In this document: one piece after another, positions 54,965-63,697 of the stretch
Numbering within the stretch: the stretch's first letter is position 1
How the letters are laid out: every line of letters starts with the position of its first letter
The notes under the pieces: generated by a model
What the model was told of the DNA's origin: nothing
What the model saw: only the letters and a program-made list of their open reading frames with translations
Database searches by the model: none
Program-made: the position numbers and the translations under genes
Source of the DNA: Paenibacillus lupini
GTDB lineage: Bacteria; Bacillota; Bacilli; Paenibacillales; Paenibacillaceae
Length of the DNA: 64,000 nucleotides
Direction of reading: 5' to 3'
Assembly: GCF_011761355.1 (NCBI RefSeq)
Contig: NZ_JAASRW010000004.1
Location: 485,866 to 549,865 of the forward strand

Positions 54965-55022
54965 TTGCTCTGAGGATTCCATCACTTTGAACATAGTTCA
55001 AAAGAGTAGAATCCTCGAGCAA
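54965..55022. repeat. Nested hairpin, possible REP/MITE-like element
   Basis: Outer arms TTGCTC-GAGGATTC and GAATCCTC-GAGCAA (14 bp with a 1-nt bulge) enclose TTTGAAC-ATA-GTTCAAA. The flanks contain the related ATTCAAATGCTC and ATTCGAATGCGC (~54931, ~55039). No coding potential. It fills most of the 363-bp gap between namA and the permease operon. It may be an interspersed repeat or structured RNA. Confidence 0.55.
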
Positions 55023-55187
55023 TGGCGATCGGAAGAACATTCGAATGCGCAGTTTGCTATTTAACCATAGTATTTTTCATTAATTTATAGAAAACAACCA
55101 GAAATCAAAGGATTACATTCTACGAACGGCCCCACCTGATCTCTTACAATACAGATATAACATTTAGAGAAAAGCAGGTGAGGAAAA

Positions 55188-56099
55188 TTGAATAGAAACA
55201 GCCGCTGGAAGCTGGCGCTCAGCAATTGGGATATGTATTTGCTGCTTGTACCAGGATTAATCTTCTTACTCGTATTCAAATATACGCCGATGTACGGCGT
55301 TGTCATTGCATTTCAGGATTTCAACATCTTCAGCGGGATTGGAGACAGCGAATGGGTAGGCTTCGAGCATTTTCAGAAGCTAATACACTCGGATGATTTC
55401 TTCCAGGTACTGACGAACACGTTGCTTATTAGCATGTACAAGATCGTGCTCTTATTTCCGATTCCGATTGTCGTTGCGCTCTTGCTCAACGAGGTTCGCA
55501 AAATGCTGTTCAAGCGCTCGATCCAAACGATTATTTATTTGCCCCACTTTCTGTCGTGGGTGGTTATTTCCGGCTTGTTCGTCACTCTTCTCTCTCCAAC
55601 AGACGGCCTGGTTAACCAGATCATCATAGCCTTTGGAGGTAAGCCGATCTCATTCCTCCAGGATAATTCATTCTTCCGAAGTGTTGTTGTATTCACAGCT
55701 GGATGGAAGGAAATCGGCTGGAACGCCATCATCTTCATCGCTGCAATCGCAGGCATTGATCAGGAACAATATGAAGCAGCTTCGATTGACGGGGCTGGAC
55801 GCATTCGCAAGATGATTTCGATAACGCTTCCAGGCATTATGCCAACCATTGTACTGATGTTAATTCTTCGGATCGGCAGCTTGCTCGAAGCCGGTACTGA
55901 ACAGATTCTAACGATGTACAACCCGCTAGTCTATGATTCCGGAGATGTCATCGGAACCTATGTCTACCGGATGGGTCTTGGTCAGCAGGACTACAGCTTC
56001 AGCACAGCGGTTGGCCTGTTTAACTCCTTGGTTGGTTTTATTCTGATTATTAGCGGCAACATGCTTAGCAAGAAGTTCTTAAAGAGAAGTATCTGGTAG
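55188..56099 (+). CDS. ABC transporter permease, LplB-type
   Basis: A 303-aa CUT1-related permease with the N-terminal pattern YLLLVPGLIFLLVFKYTPMYGVVIAFQDF characteristic of the Paenibacillus/Bacillus LplB group and the EAA loop EQYEAASIDGAGRIRKM. The start is TTG, with GTGAGG upstream. First gene of a permease-permease-SBP-oxidoreductase-RR-HK series. The absent ATPase is normal for this group. A saccharide substrate is likely, perhaps uronic-acid-containing, but not proven. Confidence 0.9.
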   Translation: MNRNSRWKLALSNWDMYLLLVPGLIFLLVFKYTPMYGVVIAFQDFNIFSGIGDSEWVGFEHFQKLIHSDDFFQVLTNTLLISMYKIVLLFPIPIVVALLLNEVRKMLFKRSIQTIIYLPHFLSWVVISGLFVTLLSPTDGLVNQIIIAFGGKPISFLQDNSFFRSVVVFTAGWKEIGWNAIIFIAAIAGIDQEQYEAASIDGAGRIRKMISITLPGIMPTIVLMLILRIGSLLEAGTEQILTMYNPLVYDSGDVIGTYVYRMGLGQQDYSFSTAVGLFNSLVGFILIISGNMLSKKFLKRSIW

Positions 56100-56112
56100 G
56101 GAGGGCAATACC

Positions 56113-56985
56113 ATGCACAGTAAAAAAATCAGTGATTATGCACTCGATACCGTCATTTATGTGATTTTGATTGCGATGGGCTTATCGACGCTTCTTCCTT
56201 TTATCACGGTGTTATCGAAGTCGGTCAGTGAAGAATGGGCGATCACATCCGGGAAAGTTAATCTATTCCCCGTCGGCTTCCAGCTTGATACGCTGCAATA
56301 CGTCGTAACGAACCATCAATTTCTGCATGCCCTGTTGATCTCAGCTCTCGTGGCTGTTGCAGGCACACTAGCTTCATTGCTAATTACGGCAATGACGGCT
56401 TACCCGCTCTCCAAGCGAGAGCTGCCCGGTGTCGGCATCATCATCATATTGTTTGTCTTTACGATGATGTTTAACGGCGGTATCATACCGAACTATCTGC
56501 TTATCCGTCAGCTGGACTTGATTGATAACCTTGGTTCTCTCGTTCTGCCGGCATTAATCAGCGTCTTTAATATGCTCGTCATTAAGAGCTATTTTGAAAG
56601 TCTTCCGCCAAGCCTGGAAGAGTCTGCAAAGATTGACGGTGCACGCAATTATACGATTCTGTTCCGCATTATTTTGCCGCTCAGCGGTCCAGTGCTCGCG
56701 ACAATCGGACTTTTCTACGCGGTCTATTACTGGAATGACTACTTTAACCCCATGCTGTATATCAACAGCACTTCGCTAAAGCCGCTGCAGCTGTACTTGC
56801 AGGATATTGTGATGAACGCCGATTCCTCAAGCTTCAAGATGAGCGCGGAGGATATGATGAATGTCCCAGCCGAAGGAGTAAGGGCTGCGACCGTTATTGC
56901 TTCTACCGTCCCAATTCTGCTTGTCTATCCGTTCCTGCAAAAGTATTTCATTAAAGGTGTACTCATTGGCTCCGTAAAAGGTTGA
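56113..56985 (+). CDS. ABC transporter permease, YtcP-type
   Basis: A 290-aa partner permease. FMMFNGGIIPNYLLIRQLDLIDN and the EAA loop PPSLEESAKIDGARNYTILFRI are typical of the YtcP/LplC group. It starts 13 nt after the LplB-type gene with AGGGAGGG as ribosome site. A pair of tandem hairpins separates it from the binding-protein gene. Confidence 0.92.
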   Translation: MHSKKISDYALDTVIYVILIAMGLSTLLPFITVLSKSVSEEWAITSGKVNLFPVGFQLDTLQYVVTNHQFLHALLISALVAVAGTLASLLITAMTAYPLSKRELPGVGIIIILFVFTMMFNGGIIPNYLLIRQLDLIDNLGSLVLPALISVFNMLVIKSYFESLPPSLEESAKIDGARNYTILFRIILPLSGPVLATIGLFYAVYYWNDYFNPMLYINSTSLKPLQLYLQDIVMNADSSSFKMSAEDMMNVPAEGVRAATVIASTVPILLVYPFLQKYFIKGVLIGSVKG

Positions 56986-57017
56986 GTCAACCCTAACTTC
57001 GTATTCAACTCTTGCGT

Positions 57018-57101
57018 TTTACCGACAATTATTGAAGAATATCACTTCAATAATTGCGGTTTACCGACAATTATTGAAGGGTTCCACTTCAATAATTGCG
57101 G
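57018..57101 (+). repeat. Two tandem 42-bp hairpin units before the SBP gene
   Basis: Units 57018-57059 and 57060-57101 each contain CAATTATTGAAG and CTTCAATAATTG, a perfect 12-bp stem. Outside the 7-nt loop the two copies are identical. They lie between permease and SBP cistrons, 37 nt before the SBP start. Likely an RNA-stabilising or processing device that raises SBP mRNA over permease mRNA, as REP elements do in malEFG. Confidence 0.9.
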
Positions 57102-57137
57102 TTTGATGATAAATTATATCTAAATGGAGGGTCACAC

Positions 57138-58691
57138 ATGAAACAAATGACAAAAGTGCTTTCAATTGCTGCTTCAACGGTTGTTCTGGCTAGCTCCTTG
57201 GCCGCTTGTTCATCGAATTCGAATAACAATGCTAATAATGCGGCGGCATCTAATGCACCGGCAGCAACCACAGACAATGCTGCAGCTACAGACTCCAATG
57301 CCAATCTTCCAACGCTGAAGCGCCTCGATGTCTTCCAAGGCGAAGATTATGCCAATTATCCGGTAGCGAAGCTGCTTGAAGAAAAGACGGGCTACAAAGT
57401 GCAATACGATATGCTTCCGCAGGATAACCCGGCGCAAAAGCTGAATCTGCTTATGGCATCCGGCGAGCCTTACGATATCGTTACTTCGTACATCGATATG
57501 GCTCTGTACTCGGATTATGCGAAAAAAGGTGCACTTATCGATCTGACACCTCTAATTGATCAATTTGGTCCAAATATTAAAACCGCGATCTCTCAGCAAT
57601 CGATGGATGCTCTTAAGGTTGACGGTAAACTGTACGGCATTCCGAACATCATTACCTATCCTGTAGGTACAGGCATTCTTATTCGTACAGACTGGCTCGA
57701 CAAGGTTGGCATGAAGATGCCAACAACAACAGATGAATTCCAAGCTGTTCTGCAGGCATTTAAAGACAAGGATCCAGGCGGCAATGGCAGCCAGGACGTT
57801 CCTTTTACCATCAAAGGTGACTTGCCAATGATTGATGATCTTGTAGGCGCTTTCGGTATGCCTAACCCATGGAATGATGTTGACGGACAGCTTGTTCCTC
57901 GTGTTCTTGACCCGTCCTTCCCTGACTATGCGAATTATGTTGCAGGTCTCTATGCAGGTGGACTGCTTGATAAAGAGTTTGTCGTGAACAAAGACGCAAC
58001 TGCCAAAGAGAAATTCTCCAGCGGCAAAGCAGGAGCTATTGCTATCCACTGGGCGGACATTCCGGGCGTATCCGACGCACTCACGAAAGCGGTTCCTGAT
58101 GCTAAATTCACTTACTTGCCTGCACTTAAAGGTCCTAATGGCAAATCCGGTTTTGGAGCGAACAAAGGCTTTGACCGTCTGAGCTTTATTCCGAAATCCG
58201 CAAAGAATCCAGAGGACGCAATCAAATGGATTAATGCAAGTCTTGAATCAAATACCTTCAAAGAACTTGCTATTGGTGTAGAAGGCACGCATTATACGGT
58301 TGACAATGGCGCGTACATGCCAATTCTTCCGATCTTTAACGACGAACGCAACCTGGCGAACAACTATATGGTTGGAACGGACGAAGCCAACTATCCGCAA
58401 TACTGGCAGGCACGTGTACACAAAAATCCGGTTATGTTCGAAGCATTTGACACACTTAACAACAAGACAGCCGATTCCGATAAAATTCTGAATGAGCTCA
58501 GTGTTGCACCATACTTGGAAAACTACTCTAAAAATAACCTGAAGCTCGAGACGATGTCCGGGGACTATACGGTCAAGCTTATTGCTGGCGGAGAAAAAAT
58601 CGATGGTCTAGCTGATTTCCAGAAGAAGTTTAATGCCGAAGGCGGAGAAGCAAGCGCCAAAGAAGTTAACGCTTGGTACACTTCGAAATAA
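57138..58691 (+). CDS. Substrate-binding lipoprotein, LplA-type
   Basis: A 517-aa extracellular binding protein. Lipobox SLAACSSN, then an Asn/Ala-rich tether, then a large two-lobe domain (KLLEEKTGYKVQYDMLPQDNPAQKLNLLMASG; YPVGTGILIRTDWLDKVGMKMPTTTDEF). Its length and pattern fit the LplA group that serves LplB/YtcP permeases. GGAGGG before ATG 57138 sets the start (a TTG at 57096 is in frame, inside the hairpin repeat). Confidence 0.92.
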   Translation: MKQMTKVLSIAASTVVLASSLAACSSNSNNNANNAAASNAPAATTDNAAATDSNANLPTLKRLDVFQGEDYANYPVAKLLEEKTGYKVQYDMLPQDNPAQKLNLLMASGEPYDIVTSYIDMALYSDYAKKGALIDLTPLIDQFGPNIKTAISQQSMDALKVDGKLYGIPNIITYPVGTGILIRTDWLDKVGMKMPTTTDEFQAVLQAFKDKDPGGNGSQDVPFTIKGDLPMIDDLVGAFGMPNPWNDVDGQLVPRVLDPSFPDYANYVAGLYAGGLLDKEFVVNKDATAKEKFSSGKAGAIAIHWADIPGVSDALTKAVPDAKFTYLPALKGPNGKSGFGANKGFDRLSFIPKSAKNPEDAIKWINASLESNTFKELAIGVEGTHYTVDNGAYMPILPIFNDERNLANNYMVGTDEANYPQYWQARVHKNPVMFEAFDTLNNKTADSDKILNELSVAPYLENYSKNNLKLETMSGDYTVKLIAGGEKIDGLADFQKKFNAEGGEASAKEVNAWYTSK

Positions 58692-58765
58692 GTAATTAAA
58701 AATTCAGCAAGAAGGGCTTATTCAAAAGCCCTCTATTGCGTTCAAATTGGAGAGGAGAAATTAAT

Positions 58766-60010
58766 ATGACTAGCTATTCTTTCTCGCGGGAAGTTGAAAC
58801 TTACAAGCATGCTGATGTTGTCATTATAGGGGGAGGCCCAGCCGGAACAGCCGCTGCCATTAGCGCATCCCGCAGTGGCAAAAAAGTTGTTCTGCTGGAG
58901 AAAACAGCACAGCTTGGCGGTATGGGGACTATCGCTAACGTTAGTGTTTTTATGCCGATTGGCAACGTGACAGGTATTTACCGAGAGCTGATTGCCGAGA
59001 TGCTGGCTGAGTCACTTCCGGCAGGTCATGACGAATCGATAGCGCCGCAATATTCACCTTTCCTCATGCGCCAATATATGAATGAGAAGATGAAGAAAGA
59101 AAAGGTGGATGTCTACTTCCATTGTGAATTTATCGGTACGGTTCAGGAGGGCAGTAAGATCAAAGCCGTTATCTTGTCGACCCGGGAGGGTCTAAGAGCA
59201 TTTGAAGGAGAAACGTTTATCGATTGTACGGGTGATGCTCGTGTGGCAATCGACGCTGGTGTACCATACACGACAGGTCGTGAAAGTGATGGGCTGACGC
59301 AGCCGATGACTCTTATGTTTATGATGCAAAACACGGGCAAGCCGGTAACGCCAATTTTGCCGGAAGGCTGTTATGAATACAAAGAGTTATCCGATTTGCC
59401 ACAAGGCAGAAGATTGTATTGGGAGCAGAACAATGACGGTTCGCTGCTCGTCAACATGTCGCGTGTCAAAGCGAATGGATCCAAGATCGAAGACATTAAT
59501 TACGCAGAGACGGAAGCGCTCAGACAGGTGTTCTCCATTGCTTACTATCTCCAGAAGACCGGCTTTGAGAATTATGCTCTGACCCATATCGCACCTCAAA
59601 CCGGTACCCGTGAGACTAACCAGATCGTCGGTCTCTATACGTTAACCGAGCAGGATTTGACCAGCGGCGCCAGATTCTCGGACGTTGTTGCACAAACGAA
59701 TTATGAGATCGATATTCATAGCCCTGATGCGAAGAAAACAACTGACGAGCGCAAAATCGACGGCTACGATATTCCTTATCGCTGCATGGTGCCGGAAGCT
59801 TTCGATAATCTTCTCGTAGCGGGCCGCTCAATCTCCGCTACTCATGTAGCGATGTCCTCAATGCGTGTGCAGGCAACTTGTTATGCACTTGGGCAGGCTG
59901 CTGGTATCGCTGCTTCTCTGTCAATTGATAACGCTGTCAGAATGGAAGAGGTATCCATGGACAAACTGCATAACATATTGGAAGATCAAGGTGTTAAGTT
60001 TATGAAATAG
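58766..60010 (+). CDS. FAD-dependent oxidoreductase (FAD_oxidored family)
   Basis: A 414-aa flavoprotein. Rossmann FAD site DVVIIGGGPAGTAAAISASRSGKKVVLLE, a GG doublet (QLGGMGTIANVSVF), and a C-terminal FAD-contact region (NLLVAGRSISATHVAMSSMRVQATCYALGQAAGIAA). The family is poorly characterised; members often sit in carbohydrate-use loci and may oxidise or reduce a sugar ring. It lies between the binding-protein gene and the two-component pair, all in one direction, so it probably acts on the imported substrate. GGAGAGGAG precedes ATG 58766. Confidence 0.88.
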   Translation: MTSYSFSREVETYKHADVVIIGGGPAGTAAAISASRSGKKVVLLEKTAQLGGMGTIANVSVFMPIGNVTGIYRELIAEMLAESLPAGHDESIAPQYSPFLMRQYMNEKMKKEKVDVYFHCEFIGTVQEGSKIKAVILSTREGLRAFEGETFIDCTGDARVAIDAGVPYTTGRESDGLTQPMTLMFMMQNTGKPVTPILPEGCYEYKELSDLPQGRRLYWEQNNDGSLLVNMSRVKANGSKIEDINYAETEALRQVFSIAYYLQKTGFENYALTHIAPQTGTRETNQIVGLYTLTEQDLTSGARFSDVVAQTNYEIDIHSPDAKKTTDERKIDGYDIPYRCMVPEAFDNLLVAGRSISATHVAMSSMRVQATCYALGQAAGIAASLSIDNAVRMEEVSMDKLHNILEDQGVKFMK

Positions 60011-60040
60011 ATGTAACCGCTTAAGAAGGAGGACATGACC

Positions 60041-61678
60041 ATGTATAAGCTGCTCATTGTTGATGATGAGATAACGGTCAGGACGGGCTTGCAATCTTAC
60101 TTCAACTGGTCCTCTTTCGGCATTGAAATTATGGGAGAGGCGGACGACGGGGATGTAGCCTACGAAATGATTGAACAGGAAACCCCCGACCTTGTCCTGA
60201 CGGACGTCCGCATGCCGAATATGGACGGGATTACGTTGTCACGCCTGATTAACGAACATTATCCCCAGGTGAAAATTATATTTGTCAGCGGGTATGATGA
60301 CGCTGATTATTTGAAATCCGCGATGAAAGTCAGTGCAGTCGACTATATCTTCAAGCCAGTAAATCTGGAGGAGTTAGGCTCTGTCCTGAAACGTGTCGTA
60401 AGCGATCTGGATGAAGCGCGTACCGAGCAGCAGAGGAAGGAAGAGCTTCAGGTAAGGCTGAAGGAAGGAATGCCGCTGCTGCGGGAAAGGTTCCTGTTGT
60501 CGCTGATCAACAGCGGTGTTCAGAAACAAGACATTCGGGAGAGGATCCATTTTCTTGAGCTAAACTTGCCTGAAGATGCTTCCTATTGGGCGTTTGTCAT
60601 CTCGATTGATGATTTGGCTACTGTCGAAAGCGTCCGGAGCGAGAGAGACCGGCAGCTGCTTTGGTATTCGATCAATAATATTTGCCAGGAGCTGATAGAC
60701 ACTCATATGGACGGCTATGTTTTTGAACATCATACGGGTGAGTTTGCTGGGATTTTGCGATTGAACATGGATGGCGAAGGAGTAAGAGATGCCGCGGAGG
60801 TTCTGCTTGAGCTGGCCGGCAAGATCCGCGACAATCTTGAGTGCTGGCTGAAAATTAGTGTGACCATCGGGATCAGCGACCGTGTAACGGGTCTGGGCAA
60901 CTTGACCAATTGCTACAAGCAAGCGCGCGAAGCGGTTAATCATAAGTGGTACTTGGGGAAAAATCGCATCATTACGATGGATAGTCTGGAAACACCGGAG
61001 CAGCATAGCGGAAGCTCCAGCCGGTACGAATTTGTTTATAACGAAGAGCTTACCTCCGCGCTAAAAGCAGCGGATTCAGAGAAGCTGCACGAAGTGTTGG
61101 ATTCGATCTTTGTTGATTTGAATCGTAACCGTCCTGACGGATTAAAGTATGGACGCAATGTCTGTATGCAAATTTTTCTGGCCGCAGGTCAGCTGCTGCT
61201 GGAATTAAATATGCAGTCCGAAGAGCTGGAAACGGTGGAATCCTCGGTATGGGAGTCTCTGTTCGAGCGGGAGACGCTTGTAGAGATCAGGCAGATTCTT
61301 GAATCTTATCTGCTTGCTGTCTGTGAGCGTATCCGCGAGAAACGCACGGGCAAGGTAGCTAATCTCGTCGAGCGTGTCAAAGCCATTATTGATCGCAATT
61401 ATGCGAATGGCAACTTGACGGTAACGGATATCGGCAAGGAGGTATTTCTGACTCCTACTTATGTCAGCCTGTTATTCAAACAAGAATCAGGACAGACGGT
61501 AGGCGAATATATGACGCAAGTACGTGTGGAGAAGGCGAAGGAGATGCTGCGTGATCCGCAATACAAGTTTTACGATATATGTTATGCGATCGGCTATACA
61601 GATCCGAGCTACTTCACCAAGCTGTTCAAGAAGATGACAGGTTTAACCCCAAGCGGCTACAGGGAGAAATATGTATAG
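60041..61678 (+). CDS. YesN-type response regulator with AraC DNA-binding domain
   Basis: 545 aa. Receiver domain with VDDEITVR and Asp55 in LTDVRMPN, switch Lys in DYIFKP, a ~290-aa central domain, and a C-terminal double HTH (LTVTDIGKEVFLTPTYVSLLFKQESG; CYAIGYTDPSYFTKLFKK). ATGs at 60035 and 60041 are both in frame; AAGGAGG is correctly spaced only for 60041. It overlaps the kinase gene by 8 nt. It should activate the transporter genes upstream. Confidence 0.92.
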   Translation: MYKLLIVDDEITVRTGLQSYFNWSSFGIEIMGEADDGDVAYEMIEQETPDLVLTDVRMPNMDGITLSRLINEHYPQVKIIFVSGYDDADYLKSAMKVSAVDYIFKPVNLEELGSVLKRVVSDLDEARTEQQRKEELQVRLKEGMPLLRERFLLSLINSGVQKQDIRERIHFLELNLPEDASYWAFVISIDDLATVESVRSERDRQLLWYSINNICQELIDTHMDGYVFEHHTGEFAGILRLNMDGEGVRDAAEVLLELAGKIRDNLECWLKISVTIGISDRVTGLGNLTNCYKQAREAVNHKWYLGKNRIITMDSLETPEQHSGSSSRYEFVYNEELTSALKAADSEKLHEVLDSIFVDLNRNRPDGLKYGRNVCMQIFLAAGQLLLELNMQSEELETVESSVWESLFERETLVEIRQILESYLLAVCERIREKRTGKVANLVERVKAIIDRNYANGNLTVTDIGKEVFLTPTYVSLLFKQESGQTVGEYMTQVRVEKAKEMLRDPQYKFYDICYAIGYTDPSYFTKLFKKMTGLTPSGYREKYV

Positions 61679-63542
61679 GCAGGCAGGGGAGGCGCGCCTG
61701 AAGAAGCGCTCATATAAGAATGAAGGTGGCGGATGGATCCGTCGCCTTCTTCGCCGTATTGCGATCCCTCGCCAGTGGCTGATCGCTTATTTCATACTCA
61801 TTGTGATTCCAGCAGCTGTAATCTTATACGGTTACTATGAACGCTCCGCTACGATTCTGAAGAACGAGGTCATGCGGACGATGCAGCTGACGCTCGAACA
61901 GGCGGGAAGCAATTTGTCCTACAGGCTGGAGCATATTGAAGAGATCAGCGATGCTGCCTTCATGAATAATAAATTGCACCAATATTTATCCGTCAGTGAT
62001 ACCGACAGCCTCATTGATACCCAGCTTGAAGTAGTCAAGGATCTGCGGAATTTGGTTGAATCCGTTCAATCGAATTCAGATGTATTCCGTGTAAGGCTGT
62101 TCGTGGACAAGTCGAAGCTGTACGCGGGAGAGAAGGTGAACTTTTTCTCACTTGAAAGCTTGATGGACAAGCCTTGGTACAACGATATTATTGCAGCCAA
62201 TGGCAGTATTGTTTGGAGCGGTATTTATGAGCAAACCTTCCTGGAAGCGGGTAATGTCGATGTGCTCTCGTCAGCCCGGATGCTGCGTGATCCTGATCAT
62301 TACGATAGAATTTCGGGAGTTATGATGATTGATGTGAAGGAGAAGATGGTCTCCGACTTATTATCCAAACTCGAATTCTCATCTGGAACGCAGGTCTACC
62401 TGGTGGATTCGGCAGGTACCATTATTGATCACACTGACCGGGCACGGATTGGGACCCAGATTGACAGCGAGATAAGAGATCGGCTTAATGCGAGCCGTGA
62501 CAGTGACGGCCATGCCTTCCGGCTGCACAAGAATTCGGATGAAGTCATGTTTACAACCGTTTCTCCTACGAACTGGAAGCTGGTAGCGCAAAGCAACGGG
62601 GGCCAACTGTCGCCGCAGGCGGTAAAGCTGACTCAGCGGTCAAGCCTGACTTCCCTTTTGGAATATTTCGCATTGTTCACACTGCTGCCGTTTGTTCTGC
62701 TCGCCATTATCGTACGGGGAATGAACCAAAGGGTGAGGAAGGTCATTACGGTTATCCGCAGGGAAGGGACTGATAGTCTAGAAGAGCTGGCAGTTGTATC
62801 GAATAGTGATTTTCTCGTGCTGGAACGAAGTGTGGATCACCTGATCCTGCGTGTACGTACGCTTGTCGAAGAGAAATATTTGGCCGAAATTCATGAACGT
62901 GAGGCTCAGCTGCAGGCGCTTCAAGCGCAGATTAATCCTCATTTTCTGTATAATACACTGGATATGATTAATTGGATTGCCATCGGCAAGGGCGCGACGG
63001 ATATTAGTCAGATGATTGACAGCTTGGCGAAATATTTCCGTTTAAGTCTAAACAAGGGCAAGAGCATCGTCAGTGTAGAAGATGAAGTTCGTCTGGCAGA
63101 GGTGTACCTTAATATCCAGCAAAGCCGGTTCCCGAACACGTTTGATGTCCAGTTTGAGGTAGATCCGCAGATCGCAAGCTGTCAGATTCCGAAGCTGATT
63201 TTGCAGCCCATCGTTGAAAACGCACTGCTGCATGGTATCCGGAAAATGAAGCATAAACGTGGCTTGATCTCCATTATCGTCAAAGAGGAGAGCGGCGATC
63301 TGATTATTACGATATCCGATAACGGTATCGGAATGGATGAGGAACGCAGCCAGCAGCTGCTGCGGGCAGCACCGCTGCCAGAGGAGAAAATGGACGGAAT
63401 CGGCAGCTCCTATGGGCTGTTTAATGTGAACGAGCGCATCAAGCTGTACGCGGGAGATCACTACGGGCTCTCCATTACTTCGGAGCTAGGGGCCGGGACG
63501 ACGGTGACCATTCGCCTGCGAGCAGAACTGCCGCAAGAATAA
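61671..63542 (+). CDS. YesM-type sensor histidine kinase
   Basis: 623 aa. A basic N-terminus, TM1 (~35-57), a ~265-aa extracellular Cache-like sensor, TM2 (~325-347), a HAMP-like linker, phospho-acceptor His424 in INPHFLYNTL, and HATPase motifs (ISDNGIGMDEER, SYGLFNVNERI). The gene order RR then HK is the reverse of the pair at 15.6-18.8 kb. AGGGAG precedes the overlapping ATG. It senses an extracellular cue, probably the sugar carried by the adjacent transporter. Confidence 0.92.
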   Translation: MYRQAGEARLKKRSYKNEGGGWIRRLLRRIAIPRQWLIAYFILIVIPAAVILYGYYERSATILKNEVMRTMQLTLEQAGSNLSYRLEHIEEISDAAFMNNKLHQYLSVSDTDSLIDTQLEVVKDLRNLVESVQSNSDVFRVRLFVDKSKLYAGEKVNFFSLESLMDKPWYNDIIAANGSIVWSGIYEQTFLEAGNVDVLSSARMLRDPDHYDRISGVMMIDVKEKMVSDLLSKLEFSSGTQVYLVDSAGTIIDHTDRARIGTQIDSEIRDRLNASRDSDGHAFRLHKNSDEVMFTTVSPTNWKLVAQSNGGQLSPQAVKLTQRSSLTSLLEYFALFTLLPFVLLAIIVRGMNQRVRKVITVIRREGTDSLEELAVVSNSDFLVLERSVDHLILRVRTLVEEKYLAEIHEREAQLQALQAQINPHFLYNTLDMINWIAIGKGATDISQMIDSLAKYFRLSLNKGKSIVSVEDEVRLAEVYLNIQQSRFPNTFDVQFEVDPQIASCQIPKLILQPIVENALLHGIRKMKHKRGLISIIVKEESGDLIITISDNGIGMDEERSQQLLRAAPLPEEKMDGIGSSYGLFNVNERIKLYAGDHYGLSITSELGAGTTVTIRLRAELPQE

Positions 63543-63561
63543 TACGAAGCATTCGTACAAC

Positions 63562-63594
63562 AGAGGCCGCATAAAATGCGGCTTCTTTATTTTG
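63562..63594 (+). terminator. Terminator after kinase gene
   Basis: AGA-GCCGCAT-AAA-ATGCGGC-TCT stem followed by a T-rich stretch. Confidence 0.8.
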
Positions 63595-63697
63595 TATACC
63601 AATTGATTCGTTAGCAGGATGATAGTATTGGTGCTGCAACAAAACTAGGCTAACTCCGTCTATTAGGTAAATGTTGGAATTCGGATGGAGTGATAAA

